From positions 1 through 46,443 of the forward strand of contig FR880018.1 of NCBI GenBank assembly GCA_000435175.1: a stretch of 46,443 nt of DNA. The letters are read 5' to 3'. Below, piece after piece: positions 1 through 9,983 of this stretch. Under the pieces are notes generated by a model. It saw only the letters and a program-made list of their open reading frames with translations. It was not told the origin of the DNA and ran no database searches. How positions within the stretch are numbered: the first letter of the stretch is position 1; each line of letters opens with the position of its first letter. The position numbers and the translations under genes are program-made. This DNA is from Clostridium sp. CAG:245 (lineage in GTDB: Bacteria; Bacillota; Clostridia; TANB77; CAG-508).

Positions 1-308
1 CAGGAGAAATTAGAAGCAATATATTTTATTGTGATGCACAAATGCCAAGTCAGAAACCGCATGTGGAAAACAATCATGAATTTATACGAGACATTATTTT
101 AAAGAAAAAAGATATGTCGGCTTTAACGTAAGATAAACTTGATTTAATGTTATCTCATATCAATTCTTTTCCAAGAAAATCGCTTGGAGGAAAAACACCG
201 TATGAGGCATTCGAGTTTTTTTATAGCAAAGAACCATTAGAAAAGTTTAATATACAGAAGATAAAAGAAGATGAGGTCACATTACAGCCTTATCTTCTTA
301 ACTTATAA
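1..308 (+). pseudogene. IS30-family transposase, C-terminal fragment with internal stop
   Basis: Reading from base 3 gives the C-terminal catalytic part of an IS30-type transposase, including the family-typical stretch HINSFPRKSLGGKTPYEAF just before the end. The 5' part lies outside the window. An in-frame TAA at 129-131 interrupts the frame where a Gln codon (CAA) would fit, so one C-to-T change would explain it. The frame ends at TAA 306-308. The copy seen here is therefore probably inactive. It borders the defence island and is the only recognisable transposase in the window. I did not find a convincing terminal inverted repeat downstream. Confidence 0.8.
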
Positions 309-469
309 AATCAACTGTAACAAGAAGCATCTGCGCTAACCAAATATTGCCGCTGTTGTGAGCACAATTAAGTGAATAGAAATTAGTCTTACCTTAAAAA
401 AAATTAATTTGAATTCACTCGCTTAAGTGCGCCTTTTTTTCTTGTCTATATCCTCGTTTTACACTAAAA

Positions 470-510
470 ATAAGCAAAAATCAATATTTTAACATTAAAT
501 TTTTGCTTAT
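470..510 (-). terminator. Probable terminator after the decayed antitoxin gene
   Basis: A 12-bp perfect inverted repeat (470-481 with 499-510, arm ATAAGCAAAAAT) is followed on the minus strand by TTTTT (466-470 read backwards). It lies 20 bases past the stop of the antitoxin remnant, as expected of its terminator. The stem is AT-rich, so strength is uncertain. The rest of 309-530 shows no coding frame I can support. Confidence 0.55.
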
Positions 511-530
511 AAATAGCATTTACTCTGTAA

Positions 531-1164
531 CTAGAATTTACTTTTTCCAAATAGAAATTGCTTTTTCAATTGACCGCTTGCTATATATGAGATTATATTT
601 TCAATTTTTTCTAAATCTAATGATTTATATCCATTATAAATATTAGGTTTTCTATTTAATACTTCTTTTAAATATCTTCTAATGTTTTCTTGAACTCTTT
701 TTTTACTAATATTTTCTTCTTGTCCTTCAGATACTATTTTCCTATAAGTTTTTTCATTAATATTATTTTTTTCATATGCTTCTTTTACTTTTTCTATAAA
801 CTTATCATCATTTTCTATTAATAATTTAATATAATCACTTTGAGATTTTGTTGGAATACCTCCTCTTTCATATCTATTAATAGTCATCTTTCCAAATCCT
901 AAAATAGCTGTTAATTCTCTTTGTGATATATCATATTTTTCTCTAAGTTTAACAATATCCTCTGCTTTTATAATATTAGCTTTTTCTCTATATACTTTGT
1001 ATATTCTTTCATTATTTTCATCTTCTATTTTATTAACATATAAATCTTGATTACATTCATTGCATATAGCTACATTTTCAAACGTGTTTACTTCAATTCC
1101 TCTAAATTCTTTTAATTCTCTTTTTTCTATTTTATATTCTACTTTTTTTACAATATACTTTCAT
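531..1164 (-). pseudogene. MqsA-like/Panacea-type antitoxin, frameshifted and 3'-truncated
   Basis: Translation of the minus strand gives an MqsA-type antitoxin. The start ATG (1164-1162) opens MKVYCKK, then the frame breaks in a 7-A run near 1143-1149. The continuing frame has a zinc-knuckle half (ICNEC), an HTH (residues around SQRELTAILGFGKMTINRY) and the start of a Panacea (SocA/DUF4065-like) domain (GYKSLDLEKIENIISYIAS). It then stops after LKKQFLFGKSKF, where the family normally continues for another 100 or so residues. The second Cys of the first CxxC is lost at the frameshift. In intact clostridial relatives this protein neutralises a small toxin encoded just upstream, matching the remnant at 1166-1318. 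Only the 118-residue tail (531-887) has an ATG-started open frame, and it is unlikely to be functional. Confidence 0.7.
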
Positions 1165-1165
1165 T

Positions 1166-1318
1166 CTAATTCACCTCATCATATTTACCAAATTCATGAA
1201 CCGACAAACAAACTGACTTTTCAATATTTTCTATTCTTATTTTAATATATAACTGCGTATCTTCAAACATTGGATTAAATTTAAATATCCAACCATCGTA
1301 TTTTGGATTTTTATCTTC
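1166..1318 (-). pseudogene. C-terminal remnant of a small toxin paired with the antitoxin remnant
   Basis: A 50-codon frame ends at TAG 1166-1168, one base before the antitoxin ATG, the coupled arrangement typical of toxin-antitoxin pairs. It encodes a charged tail (KYDGWIFKFNPMFEDTQLYI and onward, ending GKYDEVN). It is blocked upstream by a TGA at 1319-1321 and has no plausible start with an SD, so the N-terminal half is missing. The deletion joint lies within about 15 bases of the brxL stop. I cannot assign the toxin family. Confidence 0.5.
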
Positions 1319-1333
1319 TCATTCCCTTATTTA

Positions 1334-3358
1334 TTATTCTATTCCAAGAGCTTTATATACTGCATCTTCTGGTGTATTGTAAAACGCAATATTGAATTTT
1401 GAAAATAGTTCACTTGGTACTTGTGAAATATCACTTGCTGATGACATTGGTAATAATATCTTTTTTGCTCCAGAGTCAAAACATACTTGTAAAGTATTTG
1501 CTAATTCATCTACTTTACTTATAGTTCCACCAATGCTCATACTACCTAATATAACAAGGCTTCCTTGCATTGGTTTCTTTAGGCTACTACTACACATTGC
1601 AACATAAGAAGCAAGTGAAATATCTTTTGATGGGCCTGTACCTTGTAGGTCTTGTATGTGTAGTAAGTAATCTATTGTTTCTGTATTTATGTTTGAACTT
1701 ATGCTTTTTTTATTTGCTTTAAAGTAATTGAATGATGTACTTAATGCTTCTCTTGTTTCTCTATCTGAGCCAACACCTGTTGTTTCAAATTTTCCATGTC
1801 CTACTGGAGATTCAACTTCTATTTTATATGTTCCTATTCTTCCAGAGTTTCCTAGTCCTACATAATAAGTTTGTCCTGCTTTTAGCATACCTTCAGGTAT
1901 TAGTTTTCCTCCACCGATTTCTGGCACTGATACAAATTTTTCTTCCATTGTTTCATTATCTATGTATGAAAAATGTACATCATAAAATTCCATTCCGCCA
2001 ATTTTCTTTAATTGTTCTTTTACTCTTCTTCTTCCAACTAAAGCATATTCTAATATTTCTTCAAGTTCTTCTTTTGTAAATTCTCCATCTGGATATAATA
2101 CTTTTACAAGTCCAGAGACAGTCTTTCTAACAGCAATAACATCTCTTTGGTTTAGGTTATTTCCTAATCTAAAATATTTGTCGATTGAATCTGAGAATGT
2201 ACGTTTTCTCATTTCTCTAAAGAATTCTGATATATAGTCTGTTATAAATCCGTATTCATCTGTTATTAATTCTGGTCTCATTTTTGGAATTTCCCAACCT
2301 GGTAAATAATAGTGCATTCTATCAAAAAATGCTGAATCATTTGCCATTTCTGGTGGGAATGGTTCAAATAAATGTGATGTTTTTAGTAACACTTCTACAC
2401 TTTGATTTATATTTCCTACAAATACCATTGAAGCATTTGCATTCTTTTCTTCTTTTCCTCTTGCAAAAGATCCAGAAGCCATATAGTCTTTCATTATTTG
2501 AATACCATCTTTATCTTTGAAATGTATTCCTGCAACTTCATCAAAAGCTACACAGTCCCACATTCCAACAAGTCCAATTTTCTTTGCACCCATATTGTAA
2601 AATAAGTTTGCAACAGTTGTTTGTCCTCCTGATACTAATATGCTATTTGGAGATATTTCTTTATATATATGTGATTTTCCTGTTCCTCTTGGACCTAATT
2701 CACACATATTGTAATTGTTTTCTACTAATGGTACTATTCTTTCTAAGAAGTGCCATTTTTGATTTTGTTTTAGTTGAGATGGCTCTATTCCCATTGATCT
2801 AATTAAAATATCCATCCATTCATCTTTAGTAAAGTGTTTCCTTCCTTCAAATAGTCCTTCTATATCCATATTAGGTAATTGGATTGGATTTAATGACTCA
2901 ATTACAAAAGGCATTCTTTTATTTTCTTCAAAGTCATATTTAATTTTTATTATACTCCAAATACCACCAACTAATAATTTGTCAAATTTCTTTACAAAAC
3001 TTTCATCTATTGCAACGTCTTTTATTCCTAGATTTGATAATTCTGCAACATATAAATCTATTTTTTCATTAAGCTTTACAGATACTTTATCAATTATTGT
3101 ATAAATTCCTCTTTCTTTTATTTTTGATTTAACTTTCTCGGCTTCATCAGGTCTTACAAAGTTATCTGCTAGTATATTTTTTACTTGCTCTACCCCATCT
3201 TCTATTGCTTTTTCATCATCTGTAGCACAATACATACCTAGGAGGTATTCAAGTACATAAACTGGTACATTTGCACCCTCTTTTATTTTTTTAGTTAAGT
3301 CTTTTCTTACTACTTTTCCTGGAAAATATCTATTTAACTTTTCACTAAGTTCTTCCAC
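1334..3358 (-). CDS. brxL: BREX system Lon-like AAA+ protein BrxL
   Basis: This is the last gene of the BREX operon, 674 residues, the usual BrxL length. The start is GTG with a strong AGGAGG seven bases upstream; that SD contains the pglZ stop codon. The N-terminal ~190 residues are the BrxL-specific domain. The AAA+ core has a Walker A (GPRGTGKSH, about residue 224) and a Walker B-like FDEVAG (about 271). The C-terminal ~170 residues are Lon-protease-like. In that part GPSKD occupies the place of the Lon GPSAG serine motif, but the position of the catalytic Lys (GGLK in Lon) is Ala in VDELANT. In BREX the protein is required for phage restriction. Sequence suggests the Lon fold is structural rather than proteolytic here. 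Confidence 0.93.
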   Translation of the reverse strand: MEELSEKLNRYFPGKVVRKDLTKKIKEGANVPVYVLEYLLGMYCATDDEKAIEDGVEQVKNILADNFVRPDEAEKVKSKIKERGIYTIIDKVSVKLNEKIDLYVAELSNLGIKDVAIDESFVKKFDKLLVGGIWSIIKIKYDFEENKRMPFVIESLNPIQLPNMDIEGLFEGRKHFTKDEWMDILIRSMGIEPSQLKQNQKWHFLERIVPLVENNYNMCELGPRGTGKSHIYKEISPNSILVSGGQTTVANLFYNMGAKKIGLVGMWDCVAFDEVAGIHFKDKDGIQIMKDYMASGSFARGKEEKNANASMVFVGNINQSVEVLLKTSHLFEPFPPEMANDSAFFDRMHYYLPGWEIPKMRPELITDEYGFITDYISEFFREMRKRTFSDSIDKYFRLGNNLNQRDVIAVRKTVSGLVKVLYPDGEFTKEELEEILEYALVGRRRVKEQLKKIGGMEFYDVHFSYIDNETMEEKFVSVPEIGGGKLIPEGMLKAGQTYYVGLGNSGRIGTYKIEVESPVGHGKFETTGVGSDRETREALSTSFNYFKANKKSISSNINTETIDYLLHIQDLQGTGPSKDISLASYVAMCSSSLKKPMQGSLVILGSMSIGGTISKVDELANTLQVCFDSGAKKILLPMSSASDISQVPSELFSKFNIAFYNTPEDAVYKALGIE

Positions 3359-3369
3359 TTTTTAACCTC

Positions 3370-5913
3370 CTAAAAATCAAAGTTATTTACAATTGCAATA
3401 TCAATATAGAATTTCACTCTAGGAAGTTCTATTCCTGTTTCTTCGTCTGTTATTACTAAATAATAAGGTTTAGTTCTATCATATTCTATATTTTTAAATA
3501 CAAATTTTTCTCTGAAAAATCTATCTTTTACTTCTGTATTTTCATAGTTAGCAATTATAGTACATTCATCAGACACTCTATTTCCGTTTTCATCTTCAAA
3601 GTGTAATAAGTATCTGCATGGCTTATTATTTTCGTCTACATTTGAATCTTGTAAGAATTCAAGATATGTTATTGCATTTGTTATTTTTGCAGTTAGACCA
3701 CTATATGTTATTCCAACCTTTTTAGATTTTTCACTTGTTCTTGTTGATTTAAAATCTATTACTGGAATAATAACTTCATGTGGTAATATTCCACCATGAA
3801 CATAGTTTACACCACTTCCTTGTCTTGCATATATCATATTTCCTTTTGGTACATTGACATATCCACTATTTTGACCAAATAAATAGTCTAATTTTATTGA
3901 TAATACACCTTCTTCATTAGATGGTATATCTGTATATGAATATCTTGTTTTTTGTTTTGTTGCATTTGCTTCTTTTGATGTTTTTTCATAACTTTCAATT
4001 TTTCCTCTTTTATAGAAGAATCCATGATCAGCTGTTATGAATACATTTACACCACTAAATGTTGTATGTAAATCTCTAACTAGTTTTTCTATCTCATCAA
4101 TAGCATCTTGACATGCCTCAAATATCTTAGATTCATTATGTTCGCCAGCATTATCTACAGTGTCGTGGTATATATACACAACTTTCTTTCCTGTAAATAG
4201 CTTTTTCCATTCTGATTTTGTCATTTCATACATATCATCATATTTTATTGCTACAGAGTCTGGATTTTCTTTTTGAAGTATCAATTCTCTGTCTTTTACA
4301 GAACTTGAAGTACAACCATCAACTAATATGTCATCACTATTTTTTACTCTTGATAATTCCGTGTGTGGTAATAATGAAGCCATGCCTAATTTTGTATATG
4401 ATGGAACAAGACCTAACATATAATTAATTTCTGATTTATTACTAAAAGCTTTTAATTTGTCTGTTAATTCTTTAGCACATTCATACCTGAAAGCATCTGA
4501 TATAATTACTATTATTCTATCTTTTTTATCGTTATATGGCTTAATATATGTGTTATAAAACTTGTCCTGCATTGTCATTCTATTAGAGTCATAACTGGTC
4601 ATGCTTTCAATAGTATCACTCCACTTTATTGATAATTCACTAATAAAACTATTTACATATCTATTTTCAATTCTGTTCTTTAAATATATAAACATATCTT
4701 TATCTTCAATATTATCAAAGTAATAATAGCTTTTTCTGTACAATGTATCAATTATATATAACTTATCTGCATATTCTTTTGCAAATTGATCTATATCTAA
4801 AGTTTTTATATTGTTTTCTATCTTTTCAATTTCTTCAAAGAATTTTAATGCTACTTTTAAGAAAGCATACTCATTTTTATAACTATCATACCAGTATTTG
4901 TTTTGTCTAATATCTAGATATTCATTATATTTTGCATACTCCCCTATTCCATTAAATAACTTGTCTGTAACATAGTCTAAAATATATTTATCAATACATT
5001 TAAAAGCATCACTTGTTTTATATTCTTCTATATCCATATTTTTAATAAGTTCATCTATTCCAAATTCTTTTTCAATTTCAAAAGATAATCTATCATAATA
5101 ATCTTTTGTAGTTTTATCTCGCATTAAAGAATTTATGAATATATATACATTTGTAGCTTTTTCCTTTAATACATATTTGCTGAATCTTCCTATTCTATTT
5201 TTGTCAGCTATACTAGAAGCAAAGTATGTAAATACAAGAGATTTATATACCTCTGGAAGCTCTTTAGAGCTTTTTATAGAGCTTCCAAATGTGTGATTGA
5301 ATAAGTTTATTATAAATTCTTCATTTCCAAATTTGAATAGATTTTCGTATTTTTTAGAATCTTCAAAATATAATTTTATTATGCCTTTTAGTATGTCATC
5401 TTCACTAATTGATTTAATTTCTAACAATATTGCAGTAATTATATAATCAATATTGTCTGGTGTTTTTTCTTCAACATCAAATGCTTTAAAATCATTTTCT
5501 CTCTTTTTGTTATTGAAAAATTTGCTGTAATTTTTAATTATATTTCTGCAATCTTCTGTTAGTTCAAGATTTTTTAATCTCATTGTTGTAGCATCAGGAT
5601 TGAAAAGTAAATCGCTATTTGAACTTTCTATGTCTAATAGTTCATTATCTGTTCCTTTTAGTCTTTCAAAAGGAAGATAAATAACTATGTTTTTAGTTAG
5701 TTCTTCTTTTTCAATATGATACCTTATCCAGAAACTATTATTGTCATATACAATTATTTCTGTATTTTCTATATTCAATTCATTTATTAATTCTCTATAT
5801 TCTTCTTTCGGATCATACCAGAATATTATTTTTCTAGTTCTCTTTTTTTCATTGTCTCTTGAAAATTCTCCATTTATTGTATCCAAAAGAAGCTGTGTAA
5901 CTTCATCAAACAT
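3370..5913 (-). CDS. pglZ: BREX alkaline-phosphatase-superfamily protein PglZ
   Basis: PglZ domain protein of the BREX operon, 847 residues from the chosen start. I place the start at ATG 5913, since GGAGGA lies at 5919-5924 and the next upstream ATG (5928) has no SD. The metal-binding core typical of the alkaline-phosphatase fold is visible as VIISDAFRYEC (about residue 474), HDTVDNAG and TADHGFFY (about 628). The N-terminal ~400 residues are helical and variable, as in the family. It overlaps the upstream membrane-protein gene by 8 bases, implying translational coupling, and is followed by brxL after 11 bases. PglZ is a core BREX subunit needed for both methylation and restriction; its exact biochemical activity is not shown by sequence. 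Confidence 0.92.
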   Translation of the reverse strand: MFDEVTQLLLDTINGEFSRDNEKKRTRKIIFWYDPKEEYRELINELNIENTEIIVYDNNSFWIRYHIEKEELTKNIVIYLPFERLKGTDNELLDIESSNSDLLFNPDATTMRLKNLELTEDCRNIIKNYSKFFNNKKRENDFKAFDVEEKTPDNIDYIITAILLEIKSISEDDILKGIIKLYFEDSKKYENLFKFGNEEFIINLFNHTFGSSIKSSKELPEVYKSLVFTYFASSIADKNRIGRFSKYVLKEKATNVYIFINSLMRDKTTKDYYDRLSFEIEKEFGIDELIKNMDIEEYKTSDAFKCIDKYILDYVTDKLFNGIGEYAKYNEYLDIRQNKYWYDSYKNEYAFLKVALKFFEEIEKIENNIKTLDIDQFAKEYADKLYIIDTLYRKSYYYFDNIEDKDMFIYLKNRIENRYVNSFISELSIKWSDTIESMTSYDSNRMTMQDKFYNTYIKPYNDKKDRIIVIISDAFRYECAKELTDKLKAFSNKSEINYMLGLVPSYTKLGMASLLPHTELSRVKNSDDILVDGCTSSSVKDRELILQKENPDSVAIKYDDMYEMTKSEWKKLFTGKKVVYIYHDTVDNAGEHNESKIFEACQDAIDEIEKLVRDLHTTFSGVNVFITADHGFFYKRGKIESYEKTSKEANATKQKTRYSYTDIPSNEEGVLSIKLDYLFGQNSGYVNVPKGNMIYARQGSGVNYVHGGILPHEVIIPVIDFKSTRTSEKSKKVGITYSGLTAKITNAITYLEFLQDSNVDENNKPCRYLLHFEDENGNRVSDECTIIANYENTEVKDRFFREKFVFKNIEYDRTKPYYLVITDEETGIELPRVKFYIDIAIVNNFDF

Positions 5914-6496
5914 TTTTGTCCTCCACATTAAAATACTTCATAAAATATTTCATATAAGTTTCTTCACTACAAATTTCATCAGAATACTTTTTTATTTTTC
6001 TTGCATTTTTGTTCTTTTGTAATTTTTTTCTCTTACCTTTACTACACAAATAATCTTTAACTACTTTTTTCATATTTTCATCACTAACATCCACAGATTT
6101 GCAAATATCACATTTTAGAAATCCTGTTATGCTAGATGATTCTTTTTCTATATTAACAATTAAGTTCTTACTCCAATTATATAATTCTTCATCAAATAAT
6201 GCTCGTATTTTATTATTTAACAAAAATAAATCTTTAATAATTTCATTGGTCTTATTATTAAAATCTTCTATATATTTACTCTGATATAGTCTAATATCTA
6301 TTGGCATGGCTAATTGTTTACTCATAAAACATAAGTCATTGTACGTTTTTAGTCTTTCTTCCAATAGTTGTATTTGTGTATTATTTTTTCTGTCTTTTCG
6401 AGCTGTATATAAGGATACCAGTAACCCAATTGTCGTTGCTGCAAGTGCAAGGATTTCTACTATATTTCCTAATTCAAAATTAACTAAAAATAACAT
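5906..6496 (-). CDS. Small membrane-anchored protein inside the BREX operon, unknown family
   Basis: A 196-residue protein I do not recognise. The N-terminus carries one clear transmembrane helix (about residues 10-31, IVEILALAATTIGLLVSLYT) followed by a positive ARKDRK, giving a cytoplasmic C-terminal domain. Residues 33-60 look like a coiled coil, a CxxC (KCDIC, about 128-131) sits mid-protein, and the tail is very basic (about 150-170). It begins one base after the pglX stop and ends 8 bases inside pglZ, so it is co-transcribed and probably translationally coupled with both. Such tight packing argues against a recent insertion. It is not one of the six core type 1 BREX proteins. It could be a membrane tether or sensor for the complex, but that is inference. 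Confidence 0.75.
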   Translation of the reverse strand: MLFLVNFELGNIVEILALAATTIGLLVSLYTARKDRKNNTQIQLLEERLKTYNDLCFMSKQLAMPIDIRLYQSKYIEDFNNKTNEIIKDLFLLNNKIRALFDEELYNWSKNLIVNIEKESSSITGFLKCDICKSVDVSDENMKKVVKDYLCSKGKRKKLQKNKNARKIKKYSDEICSEETYMKYFMKYFNVEDKNV

Positions 6497-6497
6497 T

Positions 6498-9400
6498 TTA
6501 CTTTATTCTCCCTAATATATCTTTAAATTTTTCATAATTTACTTTTACACCATCATCCAAGTCAATACTAATTCTCTGATTTGCAATGTGAGCAATTTTT
6601 TCATCATATTCTTTAATTTCTTGAAGCTTTGCATTTAAGTCTGCTTGTCTTTTTTGTGCATCTTTTTTATCTACCATTGATAAATCTGTTGTTAGTTTAT
6701 AATTAACATCTGATAATAGTTTTTCATAAGTAGTTTGTACTCTATGTAAATAATCAAGTCTTGCTTTTGGAATTAAATTCTCATTGTATCTGTGCATATA
6801 AATTAAAGCTTTAAATCCATTTTTCTTGCCACTATCCAATAACCAATAAATAGGTCTTTTTTGATATATTTTACAATGATCGTTGAAGAAATCATTTACG
6901 AAGTATCTTCTTATAGTTTCTTCACTTGTTTCAGTTCCTTTTTTGCCTAACGTTTCTGCAATAAAATCTAGATTTTCATTTAATGTCTCTTTTCCAAATG
7001 ATACTTCAATAAATTGTTTAAATCTCTGAACAATATCATCATCAAAATATGCTTCATCTGTTATTGGAATTATATTGTCTGAATCTGCTTTGAATTTTTT
7101 ATATCTGCTTTCATCAAATTCTCCACCTGCATATATTAAACCATCTTCATCTAGTGAATATCTTCCAAACATACAACCAACTGTATAACTGATTAATGAC
7201 TTTACTTCTCTTAATCTATCTGCTTTTCTAATTGTTATATCTTTATCGTCAACCTTAGGTATAATTTCTTTATTTAAGCCATAAATATCAATAAATATTC
7301 TATTAAGTTCCTCTTCATTATTTTTTAATAACTTGAACTTTTTATCACAATTTAATTTCCAAGATTCATAAGCGTCTTTTATCTTATAACTCCAATCGTT
7401 TAAATCACTACCGTAACCATATGCTTCTTTATATTCAATTAATGGATGTGTCGTAAAATTCCAGCTTGTTTCAAATGAGTCCCAATCTTCTTTTTCGATT
7501 TCTATATTTCTTTCGACTAATTCTTTTATTATTTTTTTAGTGTCGTTATTTGCCATAATCACAGGTATAGAAGATATTTGACCAACTTCATAATTCATCG
7601 TTGGAGATAGAATTTTTAACAACGTTGAAATTACCTTTGAATTATTAAGACCTAATAAATAAATTAAAATATTATGATCTCCAAAAATGCTTGTTCCAGC
7701 TACATCGAATATATGGCCGAATGGCTTATATCTAAAAGCTATAGTATTACTTGATATTTTTGACCAAGATATGGACTCTTTGAAATAATGATTAGAATTT
7801 CTTATAACAGAGCCTTTAAAATTTTTAACATCATATCCATCATTTTCCCAATTAATTATATAATCATTATTTCCATACCATTTTCGAAATTCTCCTCCTT
7901 TATTATATGGAAACCATTTTAGATTACTATTCTTTGATTCTGATACACTTGCAGAATTTAATTGTGCTGTGTTTATATTAACTTCATACCATTGCCTTAT
8001 AAATATATCGTTTTTCCCTGTAGCTAAACCTTGTTTGGGCTCTGCATATTCTATTAATTCCTTACTTTTTTCAAAAATTTTGAAATAGCAATTACTTGCC
8101 CAATATACGATTGAAGCACCTGGAACATTATTAAAAATATTCATATTAGATTGATAATATTTTTTTTCATTTAGCAATTTAAAGAATTCCCTTTCTTTTT
8201 CTTGAGCTGATTTAACATCAACTAGTCTCATAAATAAAGAAGGTTTTTCTATTTGTTTGTTTTCCATTACGAATGCAGTTGTTTGTACAACCTCTCCACC
8301 AATTTCTTCAAAAGCTCTTGTTCCAAGATGAATCATATTTACTATATTTTTTTCTTTTATAATCTTCCTTCTTAATTTTTCAAAACTTGATAAAAACATC
8401 CAACTATGTTGATTTAACATTGCTAAATATCCATCCATTGTAACACAATCAATATTCATAAATGCTGTACATAAATCTGTTTTTGAATCATTATAGTTTT
8501 TTATTAGATATTTTTTTAAGTTTTGAGGCATTACACCAGCATTTAGATATGGGGGATTTGTAGCAACAATATTATATTTTCGGGATAAAATTATTGCTTG
8601 AGCTATTAATGGATTTAATTTTTTCTGAAGTGTAATTCCAAAAATGCTATTATTATTCATGATTTCTTTTTGTAATAAATAATAATCATCATTTTTTATT
8701 TTTAACAAAGAACCAATTTCTTTAGCATCTTTAAAAATGTTTATTAAGTATTGTGCTCTTTCTTTATTTATATCACTAAGCTCATTTATAAAACTAGTAT
8801 CTTTTTCATCAGGCTCTTGTAAACTCATAACATGAATATTTGTAGTTACTTTGTTGCTAAAAATATTTTTATCATATTCTCTAGCTTTTAATAATAACGA
8901 TAATATTGTTAGTTGACTTGCCCTTTCATCAATATCTAATCCATATAAATTATTTTTTAATATTAAAGTTGCTATGTCCTTTTCGTTATATCCTGAAATT
9001 TTATATATTTCAAAAAAAATTTCAAATGCATATACTAAAATATGTCCACTACCACAGCAAGGATCTAAAAAAGTAATACTTTCTACATTTGTATTTTCGC
9101 TTTTAAAACAGATATTATCTTTTATCAAATATTTAAATTTATTAATAATAGGAGTATATGAATCTGAATTATGTTCTATATAATATCTTCCGAGTGAATT
9201 TTCTATCATATATTTTACAATCCAGTCAGGAGTAAAAAGTTGTGTTACATATGGTATTTCGTTTTTTTGATATGCATTCTTTGTTGCCATAGCTTTATCT
9301 TTTTCAATTTGATTATAGTATTGATATAGCCATCCTATAATTTCAACTTGTTCATAATTATCCTCTGGTATTTCAGTAATAAGTTTATTTACAAAACCTG

Positions 9401-9980
9401 TTTCATTCAATAAATAATCTGGGATTAGAATGTCGATATAATCTGTCATTCCATCAAATACTTGAGGAATTACATTTCCTAACTTTTTGCAAACTAAAAG
9501 TAATACATATTTGAATTTTTCATTATCATCTTTCAGTTCAACATATTTTTCTTTTTTAAAATCAATATCTAATTCGGGATTTACTAAATTTGTAAATTTC
9601 ATAATTTCTGGAATAGGGGTATTGTCTGTTGAAGATAATACTCTTATCCCTAAACTTTCATTGTTTTTTGTTAGAGGTAAATAATCATGAATTTCCATAT
9701 ATCTTAATGCTATAATTCTATTGAACCATGTAAATGTCGCTTCTTCTATAACTTGAATTAGACCTAACTTATTAACTCTATCAATAAGCAATTTTCTTTT
9801 TTTATAATCTTCGGGAATTAAAGTTAATGTATGTACATTATTTGTTAAGTAATATATATCACCTATTTGTGTTTCTTCAAATTTTTCATCAATAAAAAAA
9901 CTTTTTATTTTTGTTTCTATTTTTTTAGTTAAATCTTTTTTTGACTCTATTGCAAACCTTTTTAATAAATTTTTATCCAT
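6498..9980 (-). CDS. pglX: BREX adenine-specific DNA methyltransferase PglX
   Basis: An 1160-residue N6-adenine methyltransferase, the usual length of type 1 PglX. The SAM-binding motif I is FLDPCCGSGHILVYAF (about residue 305) and the catalytic motif IV is ATNPPYLN (about 475). The N-terminal 250 residues and the long C-terminal part correspond to the helical and target-recognition regions. In BREX it methylates one strand of a non-palindromic host motif, which distinguishes self from phage. The target cannot be read from the sequence. The start ATG follows GGAGG with the stop of a broken DUF4357 frame 3 bases upstream. The open frame is intact; I see no homopolymer-switch signature. Confidence 0.95.
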   Translation of the reverse strand: MDKNLLKRFAIESKKDLTKKIETKIKSFFIDEKFEETQIGDIYYLTNNVHTLTLIPEDYKKRKLLIDRVNKLGLIQVIEEATFTWFNRIIALRYMEIHDYLPLTKNNESLGIRVLSSTDNTPIPEIMKFTNLVNPELDIDFKKEKYVELKDDNEKFKYVLLLVCKKLGNVIPQVFDGMTDYIDILIPDYLLNETGFVNKLITEIPEDNYEQVEIIGWLYQYYNQIEKDKAMATKNAYQKNEIPYVTQLFTPDWIVKYMIENSLGRYYIEHNSDSYTPIINKFKYLIKDNICFKSENTNVESITFLDPCCGSGHILVYAFEIFFEIYKISGYNEKDIATLILKNNLYGLDIDERASQLTILSLLLKAREYDKNIFSNKVTTNIHVMSLQEPDEKDTSFINELSDINKERAQYLINIFKDAKEIGSLLKIKNDDYYLLQKEIMNNNSIFGITLQKKLNPLIAQAIILSRKYNIVATNPPYLNAGVMPQNLKKYLIKNYNDSKTDLCTAFMNIDCVTMDGYLAMLNQHSWMFLSSFEKLRRKIIKEKNIVNMIHLGTRAFEEIGGEVVQTTAFVMENKQIEKPSLFMRLVDVKSAQEKEREFFKLLNEKKYYQSNMNIFNNVPGASIVYWASNCYFKIFEKSKELIEYAEPKQGLATGKNDIFIRQWYEVNINTAQLNSASVSESKNSNLKWFPYNKGGEFRKWYGNNDYIINWENDGYDVKNFKGSVIRNSNHYFKESISWSKISSNTIAFRYKPFGHIFDVAGTSIFGDHNILIYLLGLNNSKVISTLLKILSPTMNYEVGQISSIPVIMANNDTKKIIKELVERNIEIEKEDWDSFETSWNFTTHPLIEYKEAYGYGSDLNDWSYKIKDAYESWKLNCDKKFKLLKNNEEELNRIFIDIYGLNKEIIPKVDDKDITIRKADRLREVKSLISYTVGCMFGRYSLDEDGLIYAGGEFDESRYKKFKADSDNIIPITDEAYFDDDIVQRFKQFIEVSFGKETLNENLDFIAETLGKKGTETSEETIRRYFVNDFFNDHCKIYQKRPIYWLLDSGKKNGFKALIYMHRYNENLIPKARLDYLHRVQTTYEKLLSDVNYKLTTDLSMVDKKDAQKRQADLNAKLQEIKEYDEKIAHIANQRISIDLDDGVKVNYEKFKDILGRIK

Positions 9981-9983
9981 CTA

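Noticed and set aside
1392..2802. Plus-strand open frames of 70-115 codons opposite brxL
   Set aside because: They lie wholly antisense to a well-supported gene, lack SDs and read as Leu/Phe-rich shadow frames of AT-rich coding sequence.
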